64,000 nt of DNA, taken from an uncultured Collinsella sp. (GTDB lineage: Bacteria; Actinomycetota; Coriobacteriia; Coriobacteriales; Coriobacteriaceae). This document shows positions 7,946 through 16,705 of this stretch, in pieces. The translations under genes and the position numbers were made by a program. The notes under the pieces are model-generated. The model had not been told where the DNA came from and did no database searches. It saw only the letters and a program-made list of their open reading frames with translations. Where the stretch lies: assembly GCA_934654835.1 (NCBI GenBank), contig CAKUGY010000001.1, positions 1 through 64,000 on the forward strand, in the 5' to 3' direction. Within the stretch, counting starts at the first letter, position 1; every line of letters starts with the position of its first letter.

Positions 7946-8902
7946 ATGAAAATCGCACTGCTCGAGCCGCTGGGAGTACCCACGCAGACCATCGACGAGC
8001 TTGCCACACCGCTCAAGGAAGCTGGCCACGAGTTTGTCTACTTTGACAGCAAGACCACCGATCCGGCGGAACTCGCCCGTCGCAGCGAGGGCGCCGAGGT
8101 CGTCATGATCGCCAACAACCCCTACCCTGCCGAGGTCGTCGCCGGCGCCGATGCACTCAAGATGATCGCCGTCGCCTTTACCGGCATCGACCACGTGGGC
8201 CTTTCCGCCTGCCGCGAGCGCGGTGTTGAGGTGCGCAACTGTGCCGGCTACTCCGACGTGAGCGTGGCCGAGCTTACCCTTGGCCTTACTATCGACGTGC
8301 TGCGCAAGGTGGGCGCTGCCGATGCCGCCGTTCGCGCCGGTCAGACGAGCGCCGGCCTTGTGGGCACCGAGATCTGCGGCAAGACCGTAGGCATCGTGGG
8401 CTGCGGCAAGATCGGCTGCGCCACGGGTCGCCTCTTTAAGGCCTTTGGAGCCCGCGTGCTGGGCTATGCCCGCCACGAGCACCCCGAGGCGGCCGAGGCC
8501 GGCATTGAGCAGGTTTCGCTCGAGCAGTTGTTTGCCGAGTCCGATATCGTGAGCCTGCATCTGCCCAACAACGACGCCACGCGCAAGAGCTTTGGCGCCG
8601 AGCAGTTCGCCCAGATGAAGGACGGCGCTGTCTTTATCAACTGCGCTCGCGGCGCTATCGTGGACAACGACGCCCTCGCCCAGGCGCTCAACGACGGCAA
8701 GCTCGCCGGTGCCGGTATCGACGTCTTTGATATGGAGCCGCCGATTCCTGCCGACTACGCCCTCGTCAACGCCAAGAACTGTATCTTTACGCCGCACGTT
8801 GGCTTCCTTACGCATGAGGCCATGGAGCGCCGCGCCAAGATCGAGTTCGACAACGTTGTCGCCTATGTTGAGGGCCGCGCGCAGAACGTCTGCGAGTTAT
8901 AG
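7946..8902 (+). CDS. D-2-hydroxyacid dehydrogenase, NAD-dependent
   Basis: A 318-residue oxidoreductase of the D-isomer-specific 2-hydroxyacid dehydrogenase family. The Rossmann motif VGIVGCGKIG is at about residues 148-157. The catalytic arginine is in NCARGAIV (about 235), the glutamate in DVFDMEPP (about 264) and the histidine in TPHVGF (about 283). The substrate cannot be read from sequence: lactate, glycerate or phosphoglycerate-like acids are all possible. It lacks the ACT domain of long SerA. ATG 7946 follows AGAGGAGC. The gene is single and closed by a strong terminator. Confidence 0.9.
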   Translation: MKIALLEPLGVPTQTIDELATPLKEAGHEFVYFDSKTTDPAELARRSEGAEVVMIANNPYPAEVVAGADALKMIAVAFTGIDHVGLSACRERGVEVRNCAGYSDVSVAELTLGLTIDVLRKVGAADAAVRAGQTSAGLVGTEICGKTVGIVGCGKIGCATGRLFKAFGARVLGYARHEHPEAAEAGIEQVSLEQLFAESDIVSLHLPNNDATRKSFGAEQFAQMKDGAVFINCARGAIVDNDALAQALNDGKLAGAGIDVFDMEPPIPADYALVNAKNCIFTPHVGFLTHEAMERRAKIEFDNVVAYVEGRAQNVCEL

Positions 8903-8908
8903 ACAAAC

Positions 8909-8950
8909 GAGGACGGGACAGATCTCATCACGAGTCTGTCCCGCCCTCTT
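8909..8950 (+). terminator. Rho-independent terminator
   Basis: Stem 8911-8922 with 8935-8946 (GGACGGGACAGA against TCTGTCCCGCCC, one mismatch), then CTCTTTGG. It begins seven bases past the dehydrogenase stop codon. Confidence 0.8.
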
Positions 8951-9015
8951 TGGTGCAAACTAACCTGACCCCTTTGCACCAACCTGGCGCATTGGGGTCA
9001 GGTTACTTTGAACCA
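8950..9015. repeat. Nested palindromic repeat (AAAGG/CCTTT family variant)
   Basis: GGTGCAAA/TTTGCACC pair at 8952-8959 and 8972-8979, and a perfect 12-bp pair TAACCTGACCCC (8961-8972) with GGGGTCAGGTTA (8993-9004). It lies between two convergent genes and resembles, in its core CCTGACCCCTTTG, the other 3'-located palindromes of this window. Confidence 0.6.
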
Positions 9016-9017
9016 AC

Positions 9018-9056
9018 GCAAAAAGGGGCAAAGCCGCTGTCGACCTTGCCCCTTGT
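9018..9056 (-). terminator. Terminator of glycerol dehydrogenase
   Basis: On the minus strand, AAGGGGCAAG pairs with CTTTGCCCCTT and is followed by TTTTGCG. It lies 26-64 bases past the gldA stop codon. Confidence 0.8.
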
Positions 9057-9081
9057 TCGTCGATTAAACTATTCGCCTGAA

Positions 9082-10182
9082 CTACTCGTCCATGAGGTAG
9101 TAGTGGCCCAGTGCGTCGGCGCCCAGAATGGCGTTTGCGACCATCTCGGGCGTCACCTCAAACGGCATGTTGCACATGGTGTCCTCGGGTGCACAGGCGG
9201 CCTCGGCAACGATCATGGCCTGCTCGCGCGTAAACTCGGCAACGCCGAGCTCCTTCATCGTAACGGGAAGACCCAGCTCGATGCAGAAGCCCAAGACTTC
9301 CTCGAGCTTCTCGGTCGGGGCGTCCTCGAGCACCAACTGGACGATGGTGCCGAAGGCAACCTTCTCGCCGTGGTACATGCCGTGGCACTCGGGCAGCAGC
9401 GTCAGGCCGTTGTGAATGGCGTGCGCGGCAGCGAGGCCCGAGCTCTCAAAGCCAATGCCGGAGAGCAGCGTGTTGGCCTCGATGATGTGCTCGACGGCAG
9501 GCGTCAGCGCGCCCTTCTCCAGCGCGACCTTGGCCTTGACGCCATCGGCCATGAGCGTCTCGTAGCAAAGCTTGGCGAGTGCCAGGCCGGCCATGCCGCC
9601 CTTGCCGCCGGCGCAGGTGCCACCGTCGGCGTCGTGCGTTGCCTGGGCCTCGAAGTAGGTTGCAAGTGCATCACCCATGCCGGCGACCGTCAGGCGCACC
9701 GGGCTCGCGGCAATGACCGTGGTGTCCATGAGGACAATGTTGGGGTTTGCCTTAAGGAACAGGTACTTATCGAACTGGCCGTCATCGGTATAGAGCACCG
9801 AAAGTGCAGAGCACGGCGCATCGGTCGAAGCGATGGTTGGGCAGATGATGACCGGGGACTCCAGATAGTAGGCAACGGCCTTCGCGGTGTCGAGAATCTT
9901 GCCGCCACCAACGCCGACGATGATGTCGCAACCGTTGTCGCGTGCGAGCGCCACCAGGCGATCAACCTCGCCCTTGGAGCACTCGCCGTTAAAGTCCTCA
10001 AACAGCAGCTCGGCCTTAGCCTCGGCAAAGCCACCCTCGATCTTGGCACCGACGCGCTTCTTGCCCGAAGGCGTCACGATGACGAGGGCTTTGCCACCGA
10101 GCGGCTCAACATAGGAGCCAAGCTTGGCGAGCTCGTCCGGGCCCTGAATGTACTTGCTGGGGCTATTGAAGATTGCAGCCAT
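9082..10182 (-). CDS. gldA: Glycerol dehydrogenase
   Basis: A 366-residue NAD-dependent, metal-containing alcohol dehydrogenase that oxidises glycerol to dihydroxyacetone, or reduces the latter. The nucleotide-binding run GVGGGKILDTAKA is near residues 94-106. STDAPCSALSV and an aspartate/histidine set (GMGDALATYFEA, HAIHNGLTLLP, CHGMYHGEKVAFG) supply the metal site typical of GldA. It begins MAAIFNSPSKYIQGP, a standard start, at ATG 10182. It lies downstream of a second iron-type dehydrogenase with its own terminator between them, so the two are probably separate transcripts of one fermentation locus. Confidence 0.93.
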   Translation of the reverse strand: MAAIFNSPSKYIQGPDELAKLGSYVEPLGGKALVIVTPSGKKRVGAKIEGGFAEAKAELLFEDFNGECSKGEVDRLVALARDNGCDIIVGVGGGKILDTAKAVAYYLESPVIICPTIASTDAPCSALSVLYTDDGQFDKYLFLKANPNIVLMDTTVIAASPVRLTVAGMGDALATYFEAQATHDADGGTCAGGKGGMAGLALAKLCYETLMADGVKAKVALEKGALTPAVEHIIEANTLLSGIGFESSGLAAAHAIHNGLTLLPECHGMYHGEKVAFGTIVQLVLEDAPTEKLEEVLGFCIELGLPVTMKELGVAEFTREQAMIVAEAACAPEDTMCNMPFEVTPEMVANAILGADALGHYYLMDE

Positions 10183-10204
10183 AACTATCCCATTCTCTAT
10201 AGCT

Positions 10205-10246
10205 AAAAAGAAAAGGGGCTCCGTACAACTATGTGCGGAGTCCCCT
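10205..10246 (-). terminator. Terminator of iron-containing alcohol dehydrogenase
   Basis: On the minus strand, GGGGACTCCGCAC pairs with GTACGGAGCCCC and is followed by TTTTCTTTTTAG. It lies about 20 bases after the stop codon at 10268. Confidence 0.85.
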
Positions 10247-10267
10247 CATCACGATAATGAGCGTCGA

Positions 10268-11491
10268 TTAGAAATCGATGTCGGTGTCGTAGTAGCAGGC
10301 CTTGAGGATCTTCTCGAAGTCGGCAGCCTTGGTCTCACGCGGGTTCTCGGGCGTGCAGGCGTCGGTCTCGGCGTTCGCGGCGATCTCGGGCAGCTTGGCG
10401 AGGAACTCCTCCTCGGAAACCATCTGCGGGTTCTCGGCGTCGACCTTCACGCCACCGTTCGCGTAATCCTTGATGGACTGCGGGATGTTGAGGGCGTCGT
10501 TCATATCGCGGATCTTCTGGACGAGAGCGGCAACGAGCTCCTCGTTGGTCTCGCCGGGAAGGTGCAGGACCTCCTTGGCCACGAAGGCATAGCGCTCGGC
10601 AGCGCGGGGATCCTTGGAGTTCCACTGGATGACCTTGCCCAGGTACATGGCGTTGGCGGCACCGTGGATGATGTGGCCGTTCTCAAAGGCGGCACCGGTC
10701 TTGTGGGCCATGGAGTGGACAATGCCCAGCAGGCCCGAGGAGAAGGCGATGCCGGCGATGCACTGAGCCTCGTGCATGTGCTGGCGGGCCTCCTTGTCGC
10801 CCTCATAGGACTTGGGCAGCCACTCAACGATCTCGCGGATGCCGTGCAGGGCGTTGGCGTCGGTGAACATAGAGGCGAAGGTGGAAACGTAGGCCTCCAT
10901 GCAGTGGGTCAGAGCGTCCATGCCGGTGTGAGCGCACAGCTTGGCGGGCATGGTGTAGGTGAGCTCGGGGTCGACGATGGCGACATCAGGCGTGATGTTG
11001 AAGTCGGCCAGCGGGTACTTGATACCCTTGGCGTAGTCCGTGATGACGGAGAACGCGGTGACCTCGGTAGCGGTACCGGAGGTCGAGGAGATGGCGCAGA
11101 ACTTGGCCTTCTGACGCAGCTCGGGGAAGCTGAACGGCTGGATGATGTTATCGAAGGACTCCTCGGGATACTCGTAGAAGACCCACATAGCCTTAGCGGC
11201 ATCGATGGGCGAGCCGCCACCGATGGCAATAATCCAGTCGGGCTCGAACTCGCGCATGGCCTCGGCGCCCTTCATGACCGTCTCGATGGACGGATCGGAC
11301 TCGACACCCTCGAACAGCTTGACCTCGAAGCCGCCTTCCTTAAGGTCGGCCTCGACGTCCTGCAGAAAACCGCCACGGCGCATGGAGCCGCCGCCGGTCA
11401 CGATGATGGCCTTGCTGCCCTTGAGGTTCTTGACCTCGTGGCGAGCGCCCTCACCAAAGTACAGATCGCGAGGATTGGTAAAACGTCCCAT
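10268..11491 (-). CDS. Iron-containing alcohol dehydrogenase
   Basis: A 407-residue group III alcohol dehydrogenase. The cofactor motif IAIGGGSPIDAAKAM is near residue 110. STSGTATEVTAF is followed by metal ligands in the order VAIVDPE, HTGMDALTHCMEAY, SMAHKTGAAF and GHIIHGAANA. The sequence resembles 1,3-propanediol or butanol dehydrogenases and the C-terminal half of AdhE; substrate choice cannot be read from sequence. ATG 11491 follows TTAGGAGGC. Its neighbour is gldA, so a role in glycerol or alcohol fermentation and NADH recycling is likely. Confidence 0.92.
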   Translation of the reverse strand: MGRFTNPRDLYFGEGARHEVKNLKGSKAIIVTGGGSMRRGGFLQDVEADLKEGGFEVKLFEGVESDPSIETVMKGAEAMREFEPDWIIAIGGGSPIDAAKAMWVFYEYPEESFDNIIQPFSFPELRQKAKFCAISSTSGTATEVTAFSVITDYAKGIKYPLADFNITPDVAIVDPELTYTMPAKLCAHTGMDALTHCMEAYVSTFASMFTDANALHGIREIVEWLPKSYEGDKEARQHMHEAQCIAGIAFSSGLLGIVHSMAHKTGAAFENGHIIHGAANAMYLGKVIQWNSKDPRAAERYAFVAKEVLHLPGETNEELVAALVQKIRDMNDALNIPQSIKDYANGGVKVDAENPQMVSEEEFLAKLPEIAANAETDACTPENPRETKAADFEKILKACYYDTDIDF

Positions 11492-11992
11492 ACTGTGCCT
11501 CCTAAACAAGCCCCTCTTAGACTTGTGTATATAACGGAGCACCCGATTGGCTCCGTCAGGACCGTGCTTGCGCGCCGCCGGCGATGGCGACACGCGATGT
11601 CTAAACGTCTCAACGCTCGGACATGCATTATTTTACCGTTCTGGTTGGTCAGATATTCATCCAAAGCTACCAATGATGAAACGTTTTTTCTATCCCAGAA
11701 AACTCTTGCATTGCGTTTATTGTCCCAAGCTGGGCAAACGTTTTATCAGAGTTGGCCAGACGCGATTTCCGCCGCCGTCTGCCTCCAAAACGCACGCCGT
11801 TCGCCGCTCAAAATCGACCGTTTACGGCACCGTGATACCAGTTGCTCGGCTAGCGCGCAGACGCCTGTGTGACAGCCGCCTTCGTGGTGCAACAGTGCAT
11901 GTCGCAGCGTGACGTCCTCGGCGCTCCACATGCGGGTAAACTAGAACCTTATATAGAGACATTTGAACCCTAACCGCAGCAAAGGAGGCCCC
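11492..11992. other. Gene-free divergent promoter region
   Basis: About 500 bases separate two divergent genes. No reading frame here has a ribosome site or normal codon use. Two AAACGTTTT-like boxes occur at 11679-11686 and 11737-11744. The plus-strand gene is preceded by AAAGGAGG at 11981-11988. A LacI- or Rex-type control of the dehydrogenase is possible but not shown. Confidence 0.4.
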
Positions 11993-13069
11993 ATGGCATT
12001 CGACCCCATTCAAGAGGATTGCCATCGCCTCGTTCTTGAGGCCTTGCGCCGCGACAATATTCCGCTCACCGACGGCCCCGCCGTAGAGCGTCTGATGGAA
12101 CAATTCACCCGTAACCCCGCGCCGCTCATCGTGCACGACCGCGACCGCGCCGGGCATCTGATCGCCAAGGTCGTCGAGGCCGTCGACTACCGCATCCCCT
12201 TTATCCCCGACGACGCCCAGGCAGAGCAAGAAGAGGCCGCTGCCGAGAACATGCTTCGCGAGGCCGCCGCGCTCGATCCGGCCAACTGGGATGCCCAGCG
12301 CATGCTGACGGCGCTTACCGCCGAATCCAACGAGGAATACGTACAGTACCTGGTGTCCAAGTGCGACGAGGTGGAGCACGACCTGGCGCTCAAGATTGCC
12401 TCGGCGCAGGACCCCTACGAGCGTGAGGCCGCAGGCGACCTGACCCGCCGTCCCTATCTGCGCTGGCTTGCCGCCCTGGCATCGCGTGCCCTCATTAGCG
12501 GCCGCTACCGCATGTCGCTGGAGGCCGCGAATCGCAGCCTGGACTTTGCCCCCAACGACCCCGCCGGCGTCCGCCACACCGCAATGCTCGCCATGGCAAA
12601 GCTCGAATACCCTGCCGAGGAGCTCAAGCGTTTTCGCTCCGCCCACTCCGTACCCTATCTCGCGAATACGCCGCTGCGCCGCCGCCCCAAGGATGCGGAG
12701 CGCGACTTGGACCCGTGGACGCTCATCGCGCTGATGAGCGCTGCCTGGCGCGAGCTGGACTACGAGGGCGCCGAGCACTACCTGCGTATCCTGGTACGCT
12801 CGTGCCCCCACGCGGCCGAGGCGCTCTACTTCCAAACCGAGTTTCCCGATGGCGTCTACGCCCGCGTCAACGTGGGTGCAGGCTCCACCGACGAGCTCGT
12901 CCTTGCGCTGTCCGAGGCGACGCCGGTGCTGCAGGAGGGTCTGGGCGCCCCCGACAATGCCAGCTTTGCCGCCTGGGTCGCCACCAACGACATCGTTCGC
13001 TCCCAGATTGACGAGCGTATCCTGCGCGCGGCCGAGCAGGGCCTGCCGTTTAAGGGAGGGGACCTCTAA
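11993..13069 (+). CDS. Unknown protein, helical repeat type
   Basis: A 358-residue, acidic, mainly helical cytoplasmic protein of no named family. ATG 11993 is chosen because AAAGGAGGCCCC lies directly before it. The middle (about residues 80-230) contains helix pairs such as AALDPANWDAQRML and RSLDFAPNDPAGVRHTAMLA, which look like tetratricopeptide units. No catalytic motif, signal peptide or membrane segment is visible. It overlaps the next gene by one base (TAATG), so the two are translationally coupled. The second gene has a similar helical design. The murT-gatD fusion follows on the same strand, which may indicate a cell-wall connection. Confidence 0.8.
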   Translation: MAFDPIQEDCHRLVLEALRRDNIPLTDGPAVERLMEQFTRNPAPLIVHDRDRAGHLIAKVVEAVDYRIPFIPDDAQAEQEEAAAENMLREAAALDPANWDAQRMLTALTAESNEEYVQYLVSKCDEVEHDLALKIASAQDPYEREAAGDLTRRPYLRWLAALASRALISGRYRMSLEAANRSLDFAPNDPAGVRHTAMLAMAKLEYPAEELKRFRSAHSVPYLANTPLRRRPKDAERDLDPWTLIALMSAAWRELDYEGAEHYLRILVRSCPHAAEALYFQTEFPDGVYARVNVGAGSTDELVLALSEATPVLQEGLGAPDNASFAAWVATNDIVRSQIDERILRAAEQGLPFKGGDL

Positions 13070-14112
13070 TGGATCCGAGCGTCTACATCCCCGCCTACCT
13101 GGAGCGCGCCTATCTGGCGTCGCACCCCGAGCTCACCGATGCAGCACGCGAGCTTGTCCATAACGATATAAGCGCGAACCCTCACAAGTACGCGCAGACC
13201 GAGCACGCTCAGGCGCTGCTGTCCTATGCCGGCGCGCATCGCCACCTGCTCGATGAGCTTCACCGTATTGAGGATATGGGCAGCGACGAGGAGTTTGAGC
13301 AGACGCGCAACCGCCTGTTCGACGACATGCGCGATGAGCTGCTCAAGATCGTCCGTGTCGACGCACTAGCAGTCGATGCGCAGTTGCTCGCCATCATTTT
13401 GGCGGACACGCCCGTCGACGCCTGCCTGGGCGACCTGATGAAGCTCGAGGCAACCACGGCCGATTACCTGCAGCAAAGCGTGCCCGGGTTTGATATGGAG
13501 GCCCCGCATTACTGGGCCAACAACGTGTTGGCAGACGGCGTCACGGCGGCCGACCTCACCGTGAGCGAGCCGGCCCTTATCGGGTGGCTCCACACGCTCG
13601 AGGCCATCTCGCAGTTGTGCATGGCAAGCGCCCGCTACCGCGCCGCCGCCAACTATGCCCGCCGCGTCCTTAAAGCGGAGGGCTATCCCACCCGGGCTGC
13701 TGGCACCGTGCTGCTTGCCCTCGCCCGCCTGGAAGACCAGGACGGCTTTTTTGCCCTGGCCCACCAGCTCGAGGAGCAGATCGGGGCCGATGCACTCGAG
13801 AACTCCCCCTGGTATCTGCTCGCCCGCACGATTCTGCTGTTCAAAACAAACAAGATGCGTCCGGCGACACGTGCGCTGCGTGAGTTTGCCAACCGTTGCG
13901 AGGGCGGCGCGTTTTTCTTGCTGAATCCCATGTACCAGACGCCGTATCTTCCCTGCCGGCCCGAGCCGCGCGATCCCTGGGACCTCTCGCACCAGGCGGT
14001 TTGGGAAGCCGACGGTATTATCTCGGATACCCCCGACTTTGCCCCCTGGGCCAACGCCTGCGAAGATGTGTCTCAGCTTGCCCAGGAATTTGCGCGTCGT
14101 TACGGCTTTTAG
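13069..14112 (+). CDS. Unknown protein, helical repeat type
   Basis: A 347-residue helical protein starting at the ATG that overlaps the previous stop codon. Like its partner, it shows tetratricopeptide-like pairs around residues 180-290 (RYRAAANYARRVLKAEGYPT, DQDGFFALAHQLEEQIG) and ends in a proline-rich tail, YQTPYLPCRPEPRDPWDLS. No enzyme motif is present. The pair may act together as a scaffold. The gap to murT-gatD is only 45 bases without a terminator, so one transcript is likely. Function unknown. Confidence 0.8.
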   Translation: MDPSVYIPAYLERAYLASHPELTDAARELVHNDISANPHKYAQTEHAQALLSYAGAHRHLLDELHRIEDMGSDEEFEQTRNRLFDDMRDELLKIVRVDALAVDAQLLAIILADTPVDACLGDLMKLEATTADYLQQSVPGFDMEAPHYWANNVLADGVTAADLTVSEPALIGWLHTLEAISQLCMASARYRAAANYARRVLKAEGYPTRAAGTVLLALARLEDQDGFFALAHQLEEQIGADALENSPWYLLARTILLFKTNKMRPATRALREFANRCEGGAFFLLNPMYQTPYLPCRPEPRDPWDLSHQAVWEADGIISDTPDFAPWANACEDVSQLAQEFARRYGF

Positions 14113-14157
14113 CGACGCGCTCGCCCCAATCATGTCATTAACGTTAGGAACGGCTTC

Positions 14158-16335
14158 ATGAACCTCCGCTCATCTCTCGCCTGCACCTCAAGCGATATCG
14201 CCCGATGGGGGCTGCGCTCCGTCCTCAAACGTCAGGGCGGCGTGCTTCCCGGCCGCATCGCCATGAAGATCGATCCCGAGCTGCTGAGCGACCTCGCGGG
14301 CCTCGTCGACCGCAGCGTGGTGATCACCGGTACCAACGGCAAGACCACAACCTCCAACCTGATTGCCGACGCCGTCGCCGCCAGCGGGGCCACCGTGGTG
14401 TGCAACCGCGCCGGCAACAACATGGAACCGGGCGTGGTGGGTGCGCTGCTCGAAGCCCGTGGCGGACTCAAGCGCGCCGACAGCGGCAAGCGCGTGGGCG
14501 TCTTTGAGTGCGACGAGCTCTACACCGTGCGCGTTCTGCCCAAGCTCAAGCCCACGTACTTTGTGCTGCTCAACCTGTTCCGCGACCAGCTGGACCGCTA
14601 CGGCGAGATCGACCATACCCAAGATGTCATCGCCCATGCTTTGGAGCTCTCGCCGGCAACGACGCTCATCTACAACGCCGACGACCCGCTGTGCGCCTCG
14701 ATTGCCGCGCGCGTTCCCAACGCGAGCATCGCCTTTGGCATCGACGGCGCCACCAACACCGAGTCCGACCGTATTAGCGACTCGCGTTTTTGCTCGCAGT
14801 GCAACGCGCCGCTGGAGTATGACTACGTGCAATACGGCCAGCTCGGAGCCTATCGCTGTCCCTCGTGTGGCTGGGCGCGCCCCGCACTTGTCCGTCGCGT
14901 GACAGGCGTGGAGCTCGGCTGCGATGGCTACGGCTTTGACCTGATCTTTGGGGCTGAGCCCAACGCGGCTGCCGCACACATCGCCACGCGCTATAACGGC
15001 CTGTACATGGTTTACAACGTAGCTGCCGCCTTCTTTGCCGCCCACGAGTTGGGCGTCGATGCGGCGCACCTGCAACCCACGCTCGACGCCTACGTACCCG
15101 CAGGCGGTCGCATGGGTCGTTGGAACATCGCCGGTCGAACCGTCGAGGCCAACCTTGCCAAGAACCCCGTGGGCTTCGACCGCCAGATCCAGTCTATAAA
15201 GACAGCTGGCGGCAGGCTCTGCGCTTTCTTCCTTAATGACAACGATGCCGATGGCCACGATGTTTCGTGGATCTACGACGTCGACTTTAAACGCATCGCC
15301 GACACACCGGGGCTCGTTGCCTTTGCCGGCGGCACACGCGCACACGACATGCAGGTGCGCCTCAAGTACGCTGGCATCGACGCCGCCATTATTTCGGATG
15401 TCGCGCAGGCAATTGGCGCCGTGGCAGACGAGGCCGCCGACGACACCTTCTACGCCGTCGCCAACTACACGGCCTTCCCGCCGCTAGTCAAGGAACTCGA
15501 CGGGCTGAAGGGCGCTGGCGTTGACGCCGTTGCCGGACGCGCCGTGACCCGCGCCGATGGCAGCGCGCTTCCCGCCGACGTCGCGCCGGTCGAACTTTCA
15601 CGCCCGCTGCGCATCGTCTATCTGTATCCCGATGCCCTCAATCTGTACGGCGATGGCGGCAACGTCATCGCGCTCGAGCGCCGTTGCGCCTGGCGCGGCA
15701 TTCCCGTGCGCGTGGACGAGGTCCGCATGGGCGAGACGCTCGATCTTGCCGATGCCGATATCGTCATGATGGGCGGAGGCGCCGACCGCGACCAGCTGGC
15801 CGTGGCGCACGAGCTGCTCGCTCAAAAGGACAAGGTCGCAGCCTACGTCGAGGACGGCGGTTCGCTGCTCGCCATCTGCGGCAGCTACCAGCTGCTCGGC
15901 CGTTCGTACTACATGGGCGAAGATCGCATTGAAGGCTTAGGCGTCATTGCCGCCGAGACCGTGCGCGGCTCCGATCGCCTGATCGGTAACGTCGCCGTCA
16001 AGACCGACCTGGCACCCGAGCCGTTTGTGGGCTTCGAGAACCACGGCGGCCGGACCTTGCTCGATGCGGAAGCCACACCACTTGGAACGTCTGTCGTTCC
16101 GGACACCGGCAATAACGGCGACGATGGCTTTGAGGGCCTCATCTACAAGGGCGTCATCGGCACGTATCTGCATGGCCCGGCGCTGCCCAAGAACCCCGAG
16201 CTCGCCGACTGGCTCATCGCCCACGCCCTGGAGCGCCGCGGAGACGCGCAGGCCACAGCCCTGCTGCCGCTCAAGCCCCTCGACGACACCTACGAACACG
16301 CCGCCCACGACGCCGCCATGAAACTCCTCCCCTAA
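14158..16335 (+). CDS. murT-gatD: Fused lipid II isoglutaminyl synthase MurT-GatD
   Basis: Amidates the alpha-carboxyl of D-glutamate in lipid II. In Staphylococcus aureus MurT and GatD are two proteins; here one 725-residue chain holds both. The MurT half has a Mur-ligase P-loop GTNGKTT at residues 58-64, a four-cysteine zinc ribbon insert (Cys212, 215, 234, 237) and the C-terminal run DVSWIYDVDF at about 368. The GatD half begins near 483 (LRIVYLYPDALNLYGDGGN) and has the amidotransferase cysteine at 574 in AICGSYQLLG and a histidine at 672 in GTYLHGP. The joining region (about 455-482) is a short polar linker. ATG 14158 follows AGGAACGG. Confidence 0.93.
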   Translation: MNLRSSLACTSSDIARWGLRSVLKRQGGVLPGRIAMKIDPELLSDLAGLVDRSVVITGTNGKTTTSNLIADAVAASGATVVCNRAGNNMEPGVVGALLEARGGLKRADSGKRVGVFECDELYTVRVLPKLKPTYFVLLNLFRDQLDRYGEIDHTQDVIAHALELSPATTLIYNADDPLCASIAARVPNASIAFGIDGATNTESDRISDSRFCSQCNAPLEYDYVQYGQLGAYRCPSCGWARPALVRRVTGVELGCDGYGFDLIFGAEPNAAAAHIATRYNGLYMVYNVAAAFFAAHELGVDAAHLQPTLDAYVPAGGRMGRWNIAGRTVEANLAKNPVGFDRQIQSIKTAGGRLCAFFLNDNDADGHDVSWIYDVDFKRIADTPGLVAFAGGTRAHDMQVRLKYAGIDAAIISDVAQAIGAVADEAADDTFYAVANYTAFPPLVKELDGLKGAGVDAVAGRAVTRADGSALPADVAPVELSRPLRIVYLYPDALNLYGDGGNVIALERRCAWRGIPVRVDEVRMGETLDLADADIVMMGGGADRDQLAVAHELLAQKDKVAAYVEDGGSLLAICGSYQLLGRSYYMGEDRIEGLGVIAAETVRGSDRLIGNVAVKTDLAPEPFVGFENHGGRTLLDAEATPLGTSVVPDTGNNGDDGFEGLIYKGVIGTYLHGPALPKNPELADWLIAHALERRGDAQATALLPLKPLDDTYEHAAHDAAMKLLP

Positions 16336-16372
16336 CCACCACAAAGGGGACAGGCACCTTTGTGGTGGTTTT
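16336..16372 (+). repeat. AAAGG/CCTTT palindrome acting as terminator
   Basis: CCACCACAAAGG (16336-16347) pairs with CCTTTGTGGTGG (16357-16368) around GGACAGGCA, then TTTTG follows. It begins at the base after the murT-gatD stop codon. It belongs to the 3'-end palindrome family of this window. Confidence 0.75.
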
Positions 16373-16391
16373 GACCTACCCCGCTAGTTTG

Positions 16392-16527
16392 TCTCGATCT
16401 GTAACATCTAGACCGCCAAAAGCTGTCTTGTTGTTACAGATTGAGATTATTCGACCAGACCTACGCCTTCTGTCTCAATCTGTAACAGATAGAGCCAATT
16501 TACATGCCCAGATGTTACAGATTGAGA
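16392..16527. repeat. Four copies of a TCTCAATCTGTAACA 15-mer
   Basis: Copies lie at 16392-16406 (one mismatch) and 16473-16487 on the plus strand and, inverted, at 16432-16446 and 16513-16527. They make two 55-bp inverted-repeat units repeated at an 81-bp spacing upstream of tRNA-Glu. No gene is present. Confidence 0.75.
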
Positions 16528-16628
16528 TGTTTGATGATCGGGATAGAGGGCCGACTCCTTTGTGGTGGTTTTCCAGTTTGCCAACGATATACGCGCCGAC
16601 AAAAAAGTCTGCTATACTCTTTCCCGCT

Positions 16629-16705
16629 GTCCCCATCGTCTAGCGGCCAAGGACGCCACCCTTTCAAGGTGGATATCACGGGTTCGAATCCCGTTGGGGG
16701 CACCA
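16629..16705 (+). tRNA. tRNA-Glu (UUC)
   Basis: A full cloverleaf is visible: acceptor GUCCCCA against UGGGGGC with one G-U pair, anticodon stem CCACC/GGUGG with loop CUUUCAA (anticodon UUC), T arm CGGGUUCGAAUCCCG and an encoded CCA at 16703-16705. Sequence features match bacterial glutamate tRNAs. It is followed by a terminator. Confidence 0.97.

Noticed and set aside
11678..11744. Catabolite-repression (cre) sites
   Set aside because: The AAACGTTTT boxes do not match the cre consensus spacing; kept only as unassigned dyads.
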